Shown: positions 8,988 through 18,119 of the stretch, in pieces
How the letters are laid out: every line of letters begins with the position of its first letter
How positions within the stretch are numbered: the stretch's first letter is position 1
Assembly (NCBI RefSeq): GCF_002764115.1
Contig: NZ_CP017943.1
Coordinates: 1 to 64,000, forward strand
DNA from: Phyllobacterium zundukense
Lineage (GTDB): Bacteria; Pseudomonadota; Alphaproteobacteria; Rhizobiales; Rhizobiaceae
Reading direction: 5' to 3'
DNA: 64,000 bases
The notes under the pieces: model-generated
The model's database searches: none
What the model was told of the DNA's origin: nothing
What the model saw: only the letters and a program-made list of their open reading frames with translations
Position numbers and translations under genes: made by a program

Positions 8988-9218
8988 TTATGCGGCAAGA
9001 ATCGCAAACTGTTCGGCGAGGGAGGGATTTGGATTGAAGGCGTACCTCGCCTGTCGCTTGCGCATCATATGAACCATTTCGATGCCGGACAGGATAATCT
9101 CTGCGGCCTTTAGCGACTTAAATCCAAGCATCGGTCGGATGCGGCGTTTGATGCGCCGGTGATCCTGTTCGATGCGATTGTTATCAGGCATGAATAGGCG
9201 CGACGCGCCAATCCGCAT
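8988..9218 (-). pseudogene. IS6-family transposase, C-terminal fragment
   Basis: About 75 codons reading NNRIEQDHRRIKRRIRP, then GFKSLKAAEIILSGIEMVHMMRKRQ and ending in AEQFAILAA. This is the end of the IS6 DDE transposase and includes the catalytic Glu of the IEQDHRRIK motif. The two catalytic Asp residues lie in the separate fragment at 10918-11404, so the gene was split by the inner insertion. Similarity stops near 9218. Confidence 0.85.
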
Positions 9219-9436
9219 TTCCTGAGATGGATGATTTGAGTACGATCCGTCTACCGGGATTGGGGTGTCGGGAGCACGCATGGCGGGCAGGCCGAAGTAC
9301 CTGATGAGCTGCGAGCTCGAGTTGTTATCTGGCCGCCCCCTTCGACTTGCCCGGTTGCGCTGCGAGCGCGGATCCGTAGTTGTCGTGTAGCCCGCCGGCT
9401 CCCATGGTTGTTGCTGAACCTGGAAAGGAGCCGGGA

Positions 9437-10669
9437 ATGAGAATTATTGCTCTTGATGTCCACCGATCATTCGCTCAAATGGCAATCCTGGAGAAAGGCA
9501 AGACCCAGGATGCCGGAAGGATCGATCTCGAACGCAGCCGCCTGTTGCAGTTCGCCACGAAGCTCAAGCCGGATGACGAGATCGTCATCGAGGCGACAGG
9601 CAATACAAGCGCGATCGTGCGATTGCTGTCGCCCTTTGTGGGCCGGGTGGTCATAGCCAATCCGATCCTGGTCCGTGCCATCGCCTGGGCCAAAGTCAAG
9701 ACCGACAAGATCGACGCGGCAGTGCTGGCGAAGCTCCATGCGAGTGGCTTTCTACCCGAAGTCTGGATGCCGGACGAGGAAACCGAGACGCGCCGTCGCG
9801 TGGTGGCGGAACGAACGCAGCTCGTCTCCCAGATGACCCGTCTCAAGAACCGGATCCATTCGGTTCTGCACGCCAATCTGATCCCACCCTACAAAGGCTC
9901 ACTGTTCTCAAAACGCGGCAAGGTCTGGCTCATGGCTCAGCCGCTCGCCGAGGATCAGCGGCGCGTGGTGCTTCGCCATGTCGGAGAACTCGAACGCCTT
10001 GGCGGCGAGCTTGCACAGGTTGACAAAAGCCTCGCCCAGACGGCCCTCCAGGAACCGCGGGTCAAGCGGCTGATGACGATTACCGGCGTGGATGTCACGG
10101 TGGCACTGAGTATCGTGGCAGCCGTCGGCGACATTGAACGATTCTCATCTCCGGAAAAGCTTGTCAGCTAGTTCGGGCTCAACCCGCGGGTCCGGCAGTC
10201 CGGTGACAAGCCGGCCTACCACGGCCGCATCACCAAACAAGGCCGAGCTCATGCGCGGTCGATGCTGGTTGAAGCCGCTTGGGTCATCTCTGGCGTACCG
10301 GGCCCTCTGCGCGCCTTCTTCATGCGTATCCGCGACAAGCGCGGCAAGCAGGTTGCCGCAGTCGCAACGGCACGGAAACTCGCGGTCATCGTCTGGCACA
10401 TGCTGACGAAGGAGGAGGACTATACCTGGATCCGTCCGGCGCTGCTCCAGTGGAAACTGCGTCATCTGGAACTGGCGGCAGGTCAACCCTCACACCGCGG
10501 CGGCAAGCGGAAGGGGCCGGCTGCAGACTACAGTAACAAAGCGGTGCGCGACAGTGAACGGGAGGCGATGGGCAATGCAGAAGAAGTCTACCGTCGCTTC
10601 GTCGCAGCCTGGAAGCAGCAACTACCGAACAGGTGCCCGGGTGCCGCCAATGAGGTGCGACAAACATAG
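9437..10669 (+). pseudogene. IS110-family transposase interrupted by an in-frame amber codon
   Basis: Frame of about 410 codons starting at ATG 9437 after GGAAAGGAG. The N-terminal RuvC-like DEDD domain is visible: ALDVHR near residue 7, EATGNT near residue 55, and KTDKIDAAVLAKL near residue 95. The C-terminal Tnp_20 region (TITGVDVTVALSIVAAVGD) continues past a TAG at 10169-10171, in the same frame, into FGLNPRVRQSG and GRAHARSMLVEAAW. Relatives have SYFGLNP here, so TAG replaces a Tyr codon. The product would be truncated at 244 residues unless the stop is suppressed. IS110 enzymes use a bridge RNA from the element's noncoding end; the 9219-9436 leader is the candidate region. Confidence 0.85.
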
Positions 10670-10917
10670 GCTGCGCGACAGGGTTGCAACCTCAGACCTG
10701 TGCTTCGCCACGGGGTCACCCGAGCCGGCACAGAATAGCAAAATCAGCTCCGCCTATCCATCTCGCAGACGGTAAATGATAGCGACTGTGTACCAAGCCG
10801 TGCAAACATGCCCTGGTGGCCCACAGATTTGGCTTTACCGCACGTCAGCGCGTTCGTCACTGTCCACCGCGGAGAACGCCGGGAGATAAAATGGTCTCTC
10901 TTAAACAAATGACCCTT
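10670..10917. other. Noncoding right flank of the inner IS110 insertion
   Basis: About 250 bases between the IS110 frame and the point where IS6 transposase similarity resumes. No gene is recognised. It probably contains the right end of the inner insertion, but no clear terminal repeat is visible. Confidence 0.4.
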
Positions 10918-11404
10918 GTTGATCGTGATCGATTTCATTCTACGCCGCGAGCGATCCAGCAAGCGATTTGTCGCATCGCTGAAAACGATCGCCTCCCGGT
11001 TGGTCTGGCTGCCATCGATGACGACGCAATCCGGGCGGCCATGGCTCCAGCGCCTTGTTGAAGAAGCGCTTTGCCGCAGCGAGATCGCGATGCTGGCTAA
11101 AGAGGAACTCGACCGTATCCCCAATACTGTCGATGGCGCGGTAGAGATACATCCACTGGCCTCGAACCTTGATGTAGGTTTCGTCCACATGCCACTTACC
11201 GGTGACGCCACGCTTGCGCCGGTTGAAGCGCTCCAGCAACAAAGGCGAATAACGAATGGTCCAACGATGGATGGTCGTATGATCAACCGCAATGCCGCGC
11301 TCGGCCATCATCTCCTCAAGATCGCGCAGGCTTAGATTGTAGGCAAGGTACCAGCGTACACACAGAAGTATCACTGATCGGTCGAACTGGCGGCCCTTGA
11401 ACAT
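10918..11404 (-). pseudogene. IS6-family transposase, N-terminal fragment with frameshift
   Basis: Starts at ATG 11404 (MFKGRQFDRSVILLCVRWYL), with HTH-like SLRDLEEMMAERGI and the first catalytic Asp in WHVDETYIKV near residue 70. Near 11045 the frame shifts: FFNKALEP continues in another frame as HGRPDCVVIDGSQTNREA, which carries the second Asp. Similarity ends after SRRRMKSI at about 10918, where the inner insertion begins. The gene is thus both frameshifted and split. Confidence 0.85.
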
Positions 11405-11460
11405 CGAAACTCTCCGAAAACATTCGACGGTTTCCTTGCCATGCTGCCAGTAACCAAAAC

Positions 11461-11474
11461 GTTGCAACAGATCC
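11461..11474 (-). repeat. IS6-family terminal inverted repeat, right
   Basis: On the minus strand GGATCTGTTGCAAC, differing from the left end at one position. Confidence 0.8.
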
Positions 11475-11528
11475 TATCACCATGACCATATTTTTTGAAT
11501 TTGATTATCTTTCTCGTTGTGACCCCGT

Positions 11529-12008
11529 TCATGACCGCTGATCCGCATTGGTGTTGCGCCCGACGAATGGCGCTTCGCCCGTTAGCTCAGCCAAAGTTCG
11601 AAATAGGAAACGTGTCTCGAGCAGGTTGAATATGCGTAAAAGAGTTTCGACCATGTCGATAGGCTTTGTAAGAAAGTCTTTGGCTCCGAGGGAAAGCGCC
11701 CTGCGGCGGGTTTCCACTGAAACATCGGCAGTCAGAACCACAATCGGGACGAACGAGGCTGGCCCTATCAACCTCGAAAATGCCTCCAAAAGCGCGAACC
11801 CATCAAGATGTGGCATCATCAGATCAAGCAGGATGATATCCGGGTTGGTTTCATTGAATAATTGCACAGCGTTTCGAGGATCCGTTGTCGTCGTGATTTT
11901 CTTGAAACCTTCGCGGCGCAACAGGCGTTCGATCAAGGCCACATTGGCAGCTTCGTCATCAATGATCAAAACCGTTGCGTCGGCAGCGATATCGAAATGC
12001 GGACTCAT
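11529..12008 (-). CDS. Single-domain response regulator
   Basis: 159 residues, essentially one receiver domain: acidic pocket IIDDEAAN near residue 16, phospho-acceptor Asp in IILLDLMMPHLDG near 60, Thr in VVLTADVS near 95, and Lys in FLTKPID near 116. After LLETRFLFRTL there is only a short tail with no output domain. It is the last gene of a four-gene minus-strand operon and overlaps the hybrid kinase by four bases (ATGA). It probably relays phosphate or acts by protein interaction. It ends just 55 bases from the IS6 repeat, so loss of a longer C-terminus cannot be fully excluded. Confidence 0.85.
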   Translation of the reverse strand: MSPHFDIAADATVLIIDDEAANVALIERLLRREGFKKITTTTDPRNAVQLFNETNPDIILLDLMMPHLDGFALLEAFSRLIGPASFVPIVVLTADVSVETRRRALSLGAKDFLTKPIDMVETLLRIFNLLETRFLFRTLAELTGEAPFVGRNTNADQRS

Positions 12009-14356
12009 TGTGCCATAACCTCATCGAGAACTTGGAGAAACCGCTTTATATCAAGAGGCTTGGTGAGAAAATGCGCGGCACCTTCGCGAAGTGCCCGCCG
12101 CCGAGCCACTTCTGTTGCATCGGCGCTGATAACGATGACAGGTATGTCCCGAGTCTGGGCGTCGGCTTTCAAGTTTTTCAGAACATCCAATCCACTGATG
12201 TCGGGAAGGTCAATGTCGAGCAGAATGAGATCCGGCCGATGTTGGCGCGCCAGTGTTAATCCAAGGCTGCCAAGCATGGCGGGAATGACCTTGGCGTCGC
12301 TGTGGCGAGCAAGAGCATTCTCAATCAGGCTTAGGCTGGCGGGATTATCTTCAATGCAAAGAACGGTGTTGAGACCGCCGCGTGGCATCGACACGTCGAC
12401 CTTTTCCGCGATCACCTTCGGCAGTAAACCACCGAGATGCGCCGCCACGGGTACAAGAACAGTAAATGTGCTACCTTCGGTGCTTGTAGAGCTCAGATCC
12501 AGGCTTCCACTCATTGCCTCCACCAAATGCCTTGAAAGCGCCAGTCCCAGTCCAGTGCCCGACGTTGCATTGCTATCAGTCCCAAGGCGCTCGAAAGGCT
12601 GAAACAGGCGATTTTTCTTGTTGTCCGGGATACCTGAACCAGTGTCACTGATATCGATCGCGAGGATATCGTTTACTGCCAACCGGGCGGAAACGCGAAG
12701 CTCTCCCTGCTCGCGGTTAAATTTAATCGCGTTTGAAAGAAGGTTCAGAAGCACCTGCAGGAAGCGCCGCCGATCCACCATAACAGCGACTTCTTCAATA
12801 TCGTTAACCGCAACAGTGATGCTAACACCGCGAGGCTTGGCAAGCGGCCGCGCAAGATCAACCGCTTCCCTTATGACCTCGCTCGCATGCAAGGTTTCGG
12901 TATAAAGCTCCATCCGCCCTGCCTCGATGCGGGCGATATCGAGAATTTCATCAATCAGACTGAGAAGATGTCGTCCAGCCGTCAAGATCTGCGCAAGGCT
13001 TGCCTGTGTCTCGGGATCATCGATATCCATTTCCAGAATTTGGGCAAACCCCAGTATCGAATTGAGCGGCGTTCTGAATTCATGGCTCAAACGGGAAAGG
13101 AAAGCGCTCTTTGCTTCATTCGCACGCTCCGCTTCCCGCCGGGCTGCAAGCACTGTTTCCTCGGCATGCTTACGATCCGTGATATCGCGCGTGATCTTCG
13201 AAAAGCCGCGGGGATTACCATTCTCGTCATGCAGCGCAGTCATCACGACGTTGGCCCAGAAACGCGAACCATCCTTGCGCACGCGCCATCCCTCGCCTTC
13301 AGCACGGCCATAGACCGCTGCCCGCTCGATCTCCTGTCTTGGCAGGGTCGCACGGTCCTCCTCAGGATAGAACCTGGAGAAATGTTCGCCAATAATCTCG
13401 GCAGCCGTATAACCCTTGATGCGTTCTGCTCCGGCATTCCAGCTGACCACACGCCCCTCTTGATCAAGCGCGAAAATTCCATAGTCATGAACGCCGTCCA
13501 CAAGAAGCCGGAAGCGCTCCTCGCTCTCTCGCAGCGCACGTTCGCGTTCCTTTAAAAGACGGCTTGCATCGCCAAGTGCCCGCGAAAGTGCACCCAGCTC
13601 GTCACGTGCAGCCTCGCCACTTGCCAGTGGCTGGCCCGCCGCCAAACTGTAAGCTGATTTCTGCAGTGATGCGACGCGGCGAACAATACCGTTCAGCATA
13701 AGGATGATAGCGGCCACACATCCAACCAGACCAAAAATCGCTCCGAAGATCGTGATCAACCGCGCCCGGTCGCGAATGGCATCCGCCTGCCGCGTCCGTT
13801 CCTCAAGAAGAACACTCTCACGTTCCCGCATCTGCTGAATTCGGGTCCGCAGCTCATCGAGGACTGTCTTGTTCTCCACCAATGTTCGGCGCATTTCATC
13901 ATTGACAAGCGGAGCGTTCACGCGGCCTTTTTGCAGCAGGTCATTGAGACCAGCCAATTTTTGGAAGACGAGCGGTTCGATCACATCAAGGCGCGCACGC
14001 TGCTCGCTATCCGTTATCAGAGGCCGCATGGTGGCAAAGACACCAGGCAGTTCATCGTTGGCTTTTTCAAAGGGCGCAAGAAAGGCTGTATCTCCGGTCA
14101 GCAGGAAACCGCGAACACCAGAAGCGCCTTCAGCCAACAGGGCATGCAGTTCAAGAATGTCCGATTGGATGGCAAAGGTAACACGGACATAATCTTCTGC
14201 ACGGCGGCTTTCCCGATCAGCCAGAAAAACTGATCCCAACGCGATTAACAGGCACACAAGCGGAAGAGAGATAACAGTCACACCCTTGCGTGCCAGCGGT
14301 TGATCAAGGAACCGGGCTTTCAAACCCGTCCTGCCTGTTTCAATACTTCCGCTCAC
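12005..14356 (-). CDS. Hybrid sensor histidine kinase (CHASE3-HAMP-PAS-HisKA-HATPase-REC)
   Basis: 783-residue membrane kinase. One transmembrane segment lies near residues 25-47, then a CHASE3-like periplasmic domain (HALLAEGASGVRGFLLTGD), a second transmembrane segment near 205 and a HAMP linker. A PAS domain follows (FRLLVDGVHDYGIFALDQEG), then HisKA with H-box SHEFRTPLNS, HATPase with SNAIKFN and DTGSGIP, and a C-terminal receiver with Asp in LILLDIDLPDISG. The start is GTG at 14356, overlapping the end of the LuxR-type regulator by 17 bases. The receiver suggests a phosphorelay, probably with the downstream single-domain regulator. Confidence 0.9.
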   Translation of the reverse strand: MSGSIETGRTGLKARFLDQPLARKGVTVISLPLVCLLIALGSVFLADRESRRAEDYVRVTFAIQSDILELHALLAEGASGVRGFLLTGDTAFLAPFEKANDELPGVFATMRPLITDSEQRARLDVIEPLVFQKLAGLNDLLQKGRVNAPLVNDEMRRTLVENKTVLDELRTRIQQMRERESVLLEERTRQADAIRDRARLITIFGAIFGLVGCVAAIILMLNGIVRRVASLQKSAYSLAAGQPLASGEAARDELGALSRALGDASRLLKERERALRESEERFRLLVDGVHDYGIFALDQEGRVVSWNAGAERIKGYTAAEIIGEHFSRFYPEEDRATLPRQEIERAAVYGRAEGEGWRVRKDGSRFWANVVMTALHDENGNPRGFSKITRDITDRKHAEETVLAARREAERANEAKSAFLSRLSHEFRTPLNSILGFAQILEMDIDDPETQASLAQILTAGRHLLSLIDEILDIARIEAGRMELYTETLHASEVIREAVDLARPLAKPRGVSITVAVNDIEEVAVMVDRRRFLQVLLNLLSNAIKFNREQGELRVSARLAVNDILAIDISDTGSGIPDNKKNRLFQPFERLGTDSNATSGTGLGLALSRHLVEAMSGSLDLSSTSTEGSTFTVLVPVAAHLGGLLPKVIAEKVDVSMPRGGLNTVLCIEDNPASLSLIENALARHSDAKVIPAMLGSLGLTLARQHRPDLILLDIDLPDISGLDVLKNLKADAQTRDIPVIVISADATEVARRRALREGAAHFLTKPLDIKRFLQVLDEVMAQ

Positions 14357-15005
14357 TGCTCATCCTATCCAGCAGACCTGCCTGAATTGCCAGAACCGCT
14401 GCCTGGGTGCGATCGCTGACACCGAGCTTGCGCAGGACACGCTCGACATGAACTTTCACCGTTCCTGGCGAGATAGACAGTGTTCGGGCTATTTCTTTGT
14501 TGGTTTCGCCAGTTGTCAGGGAACAGAGAATTTCACGTTCCCGATTTGTCAACCTAGCAATTGTTGTCTCCGCCGACGGTTCCCGAGTGATGCGCGTCAA
14601 CATTTTTTGCATAAGTTCGGCATCGAAGAAGGCTTGCCCTTCAAGCACAATGTTTATCGTGCGCAACAGGCTTTCACGACTGACATCCTTGAGGAGATAG
14701 CCACTTGCTCCCGCCTTGATCGCCGCACTGAGGTAATCAATACTCTCGTGCATGGTGAGCATGATGATCTTGGTGTCTGGAGCGATTTTCCGGATTTCGG
14801 ATGCCGCCTCCAGACCGTTGACGGGCACCATGCGAATATCCAGTAGAATAAGATTCGGGCGCAGAAGAGTGCAATATTCAATTGCCTCGACACCGTTTTT
14901 CGCCTGACCGACGACCTGCAATTTGTCTGATGTAGCAAGGATGGCAGCAATTCCAGAACGCGCCAGATCATGGTCATCGGCAATGATAACCGAGGCGGCT
15001 GTCAT
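14340..15005 (-). CDS. NarL/FixJ-type DNA-binding response regulator
   Basis: 221 residues. Receiver domain with IIADDHD near residue 7, phospho-Asp in LILLDIRMVPVNG near 57, and Lys in LLKDVS near 105. A C-terminal LuxR helix-turn-helix follows (LTNREREILCSLTTGETNKEIARTL, then SPGTVKVHVERVLRKLGVSDR). It overlaps the upstream NarX-like kinase by four bases and the downstream hybrid kinase by 17, so its partner is almost certainly the kinase at 15002-16141. The nearby palindrome at 16188-16205 is a candidate operator. Confidence 0.92.
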   Translation of the reverse strand: MTAASVIIADDHDLARSGIAAILATSDKLQVVGQAKNGVEAIEYCTLLRPNLILLDIRMVPVNGLEAASEIRKIAPDTKIIMLTMHESIDYLSAAIKAGASGYLLKDVSRESLLRTINIVLEGQAFFDAELMQKMLTRITREPSAETTIARLTNREREILCSLTTGETNKEIARTLSISPGTVKVHVERVLRKLGVSDRTQAAVLAIQAGLLDRMSSERKY

Positions 15006-16141
15006 GAGCGGCGCACCAGATTCAAACCAACTGGCACATCCGCTACAAGGCGCGTACCCGCTCCGGGTGAACTATCAATGGAAAGCGTTCCACCAATCAG
15101 TGCCAGCCGTTCTCTAATGGCTGACAAGCCGAACCCGTACCCTCTCTCCGGGCTGTGTTCGTCCGGGATGAAACCGCGCCCATTGTCAGAAATTATCAAC
15201 GTAATGCGGCCCTCCGTATCTTCGGCGAGGTCAATCTGGATGTGGGTACAAGCTGCGTGCTTTTCAGCATTTACAAGTGCCTCCTGGGCGACGCGATAGA
15301 GAACAATTTCGACAGGACGCGGCAGTCGTGTTTCGCTCAGTCGGTTCGTGAAGGATACTTTCCCCACCGGCGTTGAATCCAACTTTGCCCGGATTGCTGC
15401 GGCAAGTCCCAGTTCGTCAAGTTCCGCAGGCCGCAGGTCCGCAATTGCATGCCTGATTTCACGGACACATCGACGGGTAAGATCGATGTAGTTCTCAAGT
15501 TTTTCCGTAATCTGCGTGTTGTCATCCTTCCCAGCCGCTGCCGCCTGAAGGTGATGAAGCAAACTGATCAGGCTCTGGGCGACGCCGTCATGCAGATCAT
15601 AGGCAACACGGGCACGCTCCTTCTCCTGTGCATCGATCATCTCTGCGACCAGATGCGCGAGCATGGCTTCGCGTCCCCGCAACGCTCCGGTAAAGGTTTC
15701 GCGCTCCTGCCGTCGCCGCCGTTCGCTGAGCGCCGAAAGAACCTGGTCGGCGACAATGATGAGACTTTGGCGATCGTCGCTACCAAGTAATGCCTGCGCT
15801 TCAGATGTCACGGTTAAAGAGACCGTCGGATCATCTCCATCAAGATTGATGATGAATACGATTCCAAAAGACGTCTGGTTTCGCTCATAACTTATGGTCT
15901 GGGCCGATTGATCCCCCGAAAATTCGATCCTGGCGAAGGAAGCGCCACAAAATGAGCAAACATGGGCGAGCACCTGCCTGGCTGCGAAATCAAAGTCATT
16001 TGCATCAAGGATGCCCCGAGTCTCAACGATCAACCTCAGGCGCGCCGCTTTCGCCTCGGACTCCCTATAGAGCCGTCGCAATTCTCGGACAGGTGTCTCT
16101 ACATTTTCCAATTTACGGATCTCTGACATGTGCGGGACCAT
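15002..16141 (-). CDS. Soluble NarX-like sensor histidine kinase (GAF, HisKA_3)
   Basis: 379 residues without membrane segments. The N-terminal part (residues 40-150) resembles a GAF sensory domain containing a Cys pair (HVCSFCGASF). The HisKA_3 phospho-acceptor motif ARVAYDLHDGVAQSL lies near residue 180, and the HATPase domain has VAQEALVNAEKHA and SDNGRGF, ending with GFGLSAIRERLALIGG. It is the first gene of the four-gene operon. Two ATGs are possible (16141 and 16129). With no transmembrane region it should sense a cytoplasmic signal, perhaps redox or a ligand at the Cys-containing GAF domain (inference). Confidence 0.88.
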   Translation of the reverse strand: MVPHMSEIRKLENVETPVRELRRLYRESEAKAARLRLIVETRGILDANDFDFAARQVLAHVCSFCGASFARIEFSGDQSAQTISYERNQTSFGIVFIINLDGDDPTVSLTVTSEAQALLGSDDRQSLIIVADQVLSALSERRRRQERETFTGALRGREAMLAHLVAEMIDAQEKERARVAYDLHDGVAQSLISLLHHLQAAAAGKDDNTQITEKLENYIDLTRRCVREIRHAIADLRPAELDELGLAAAIRAKLDSTPVGKVSFTNRLSETRLPRPVEIVLYRVAQEALVNAEKHAACTHIQIDLAEDTEGRITLIISDNGRGFIPDEHSPERGYGFGLSAIRERLALIGGTLSIDSSPGAGTRLVADVPVGLNLVRRS

Positions 16142-16187
16142 CCCCGACTGGTTTTGCTATACATAGGTGCTCAATAAGCCATTGATC

Positions 16188-16205
16188 ATATGCCGTCCGG
16201 CATAT
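16188..16205. promoter_or_regulatory. 18-bp perfect-arm palindrome between divergent genes
   Basis: ATATGCCG-TC-CGGCATAT lies in the 171-bp space between the two-component operon (minus) and the secreted protein gene (plus). Eight-base perfect arms separated by two bases suit a dimeric NarL-type regulator. Inference: it is the operator of the response regulator encoded next door, serving one or both directions. Confidence 0.6.
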
Positions 16206-16312
16206 CGTTTCACCGCCAAACGGCAGACGTTTCAAGCTGTGGCCATCCCCATCTCCTCATCATCGGCAATCGGCCGGAGAAAACAGTAAAATCTGAATTG
16301 GAGATACCACTA

Positions 16313-16771
16313 ATGTATAAACTTGTCTTTGTTGCTGCCGTCGCATCACTCGTGGCAGGCCCGGCACTAGCTACCACATGTACACCAATCACAGAGAAGC
16401 AGGTCGAAGGACTTTTTGACCGCTGGAATGCGTCTTTGGCAACACTCAATCCTGACAAGGTCGTCGAGAACTACGCCACAGACGCAGTTCTCCTTCCGAC
16501 CGTATCAAACAAACCACGCCTGACGCAGGAAGAGCGCAAGGACTACTTCAAAGAGTTCTTGAAGAAGAAGCCGCAGGGCCACATCGACAGCCGAACCGTG
16601 AAGATCGGCTGCGACAAGGCAATTGATACCGGTACTTATACCTTCACCCTCTCTGATGGAACAAAGGTCCCGGCGCGCTATACCTTTACGTATCACGTCG
16701 AAAACGGAAAGTGGTTGATCACATCCCACCACTCTTCAGCAATGCCGGAAAAGGTGGGACATAAGAGCTGA
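16313..16771 (+). CDS. Secreted SgcJ/EcaC-like protein (SnoaL/NTF2-type fold)
   Basis: 152 residues starting with a clean signal peptide (MYKLVFVAAVASLVAG, cut near ALA-TTC). The mature part has the features of the DUF4440/SgcJ-EcaC family: KQVEGLFDRWNASLATLNPDKVVENYATDAVLLP near residue 30 and RYTFTYHVENGKWLITSHHSS near the end. This is a small cone-shaped NTF2-like fold with unknown ligand. The start follows TTGGAGATACC. It faces the two-component operon across a palindrome, so it is a likely target of that system. The biochemical role is unknown. Confidence 0.8.
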   Translation: MYKLVFVAAVASLVAGPALATTCTPITEKQVEGLFDRWNASLATLNPDKVVENYATDAVLLPTVSNKPRLTQEERKDYFKEFLKKKPQGHIDSRTVKIGCDKAIDTGTYTFTLSDGTKVPARYTFTYHVENGKWLITSHHSSAMPEKVGHKS

Positions 16772-16898
16772 TGTGTCCTAAGAGACATTTGTCACCTTGG
16801 CGGACAGGTTTACACCATTCGCCAAGGACTGACATGGAGTGCACCCCTCGACTGAGACAAATAAATAGGGGACAGTTTCTGAATTACAGGAACTGGGC

Positions 16899-17423
16899 AT
16901 GGTTGGAAGAAAGCCGAGATTTAGCGTTTCAGACCAACTTGCTTGCTCTAAATGCAGGCGTCGAGGCAGCCGAGCAGGCGAAGCGGGAAAGGGCTTTGCT
17001 GTCGTGGCTCAGGAGGCCCGTGAGCTCGCCCAACGCTCCGCAAACGCGGCAAAAGAAATCAAAGGCCTGATAACTGCCTCTGGTGGGCATGTCAGTAATG
17101 GTGTTGACCTTGTTCATCAAGCAGGGAACGCGCTACAATCCATCGTCGCGGTCGTGGAGCACATTAATAGCCACGTTGGTGCCATCGTCGTCTCATCCCG
17201 AGAGCAATCGACCGGGTTGCACGAGATCAACACGGCTGTCGCAACCATGGATCAAGCGACCCAGCAAAACGCGGCGATGGTGGAAGAACAGACCGCCGCT
17301 AGCCATACCCTTGCCCATGAGGCCGCCGAGCTCAACGCCCTCCTGTCACAATTCAAGTCCAGGGCTATACAAAAAGACGGTGAATCCATCCGGCGAGCGC
17401 ATGGGCTACAGCTCGCCGGTTGA
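16899..17423 (+). pseudogene. Methyl-accepting chemotaxis protein, frameshifted C-terminal remnant
   Basis: The highly conserved signalling tip of a chemoreceptor is readable in two frames: LAFQTNLLALNAGVEAA (16914-16970), then, after loss of one base near 16971, RAGEAGKGFAVVAQEARELAQRS and SANAAKEIKGLI. It continues through a coiled-coil with QQNAAMVEEQTAAS to a stop at 17423. No sensor domain, membrane segment or HAMP precedes it. It is a relic of a much longer gene. Confidence 0.85.
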
Positions 17424-18119
17424 TCAGCATTTGAGATCGCAAGACGGGATACTGTCGCTTGTCAGTTAGACGGGTTCTTCCTCATTTTTTGGGGTTTATT
17501 CGCTGTCGCTCCGATATCGCTAGTGGCACGCATGCGAACGAAAGCGACATGGTCGCCCGGCCCAGCGGTCAAAGTTCTGGGCATCGGGCTTACTCCTGAC
17601 GACAGTTGGTTGTCTCCAATGCTGGGCCAGCAATCGGCATTTGCCCCGATTATGGACGGTTAAGCATCAGAAATGTGAACGACAAACGTTCACCGACTGC
17701 ATGCCGACTCGCCGACTGACGTTGGCAGTATCGTAGTCTCCCTCGAGCATTGCCGTCATTCTTTCCTCGGCCTGTTCGCGACGTTCGACAGACGTCTCCG
17801 CGTTGACTTCGACGACCGCCAGATCGAAGCTCTCATCGCCGAGATCAACGAAAAGATGGAAGCGGAGGTCCTTTAGCTACGTGAGAACAGGAAGACGAGG
17901 ATGGAGTGGTGCCGTCGCTCATGGCAAGCTCGGTGATGCCCACGACCGACTGATACGGCACGGTGGAAGCATATTTGAGTGCAAGCGCCACCATTGTCAT
18001 GGCGGGCACCCAAATGCGGGCGTCGTTGGCGATAGCGGAAATGCTATTGAGCTTGGCAGTGCCTAACGCCGCCAGCGTCGCCCCTTCGTCTCGAGCATGA
18101 ACGCCCCTGGGTCGCGCGC
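17424..18119. other. About 700 bases without a recognisable gene
   Basis: Only short open stretches are seen. One plus-strand piece ends in RQIEALIAEINEKMEAEVL (stop near 17877) and one minus-strand piece reads ANDARIWVPAMTMVALALKY near 18000. Neither was assigned to a family. Both may be debris of genes inactivated like their neighbours. Confidence 0.4.

Larger units (their letters stand above)
8936..11474. mobile_element. IS6-family element interrupted by an IS110-family insertion
   Basis: Terminal inverted repeats GGTTCTGTTGCAAC (8936-8949) and the complement of GTTGCAACAGATCC (11461-11474) match the IS6-family ends at 13 of 14 positions. Between them lie the N-terminal half of an IS6 transposase (minus strand, 10918-11404) and its C-terminal end (minus strand, 8988-9218). 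The two are separated by about 1.7 kb containing an IS110-type transposase gene on the plus strand. Flanking 8-mers do not match (AAAAGAAA versus TATCACCA), so no target duplication survives. The ends of the inner element cannot be fixed by eye. Confidence 0.8.

Noticed and set aside
10169..10171. TAG as a programmed stop or recoded amino acid in the IS110 transposase
   Set aside because: No suppressor context or similar stop is seen elsewhere in the window. A simple nonsense mutation of a Tyr codon explains it.
8928..11482. Target-site duplication around the IS6 element
   Set aside because: The flanking 8-mers AAAAGAAA and TATCACCA do not match, so no duplication is claimed.
17803..18066. 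A plus-strand 87-codon frame in the relic region
   Set aside because: Arg/Ser-rich with no family resemblance; more likely noncoding debris.
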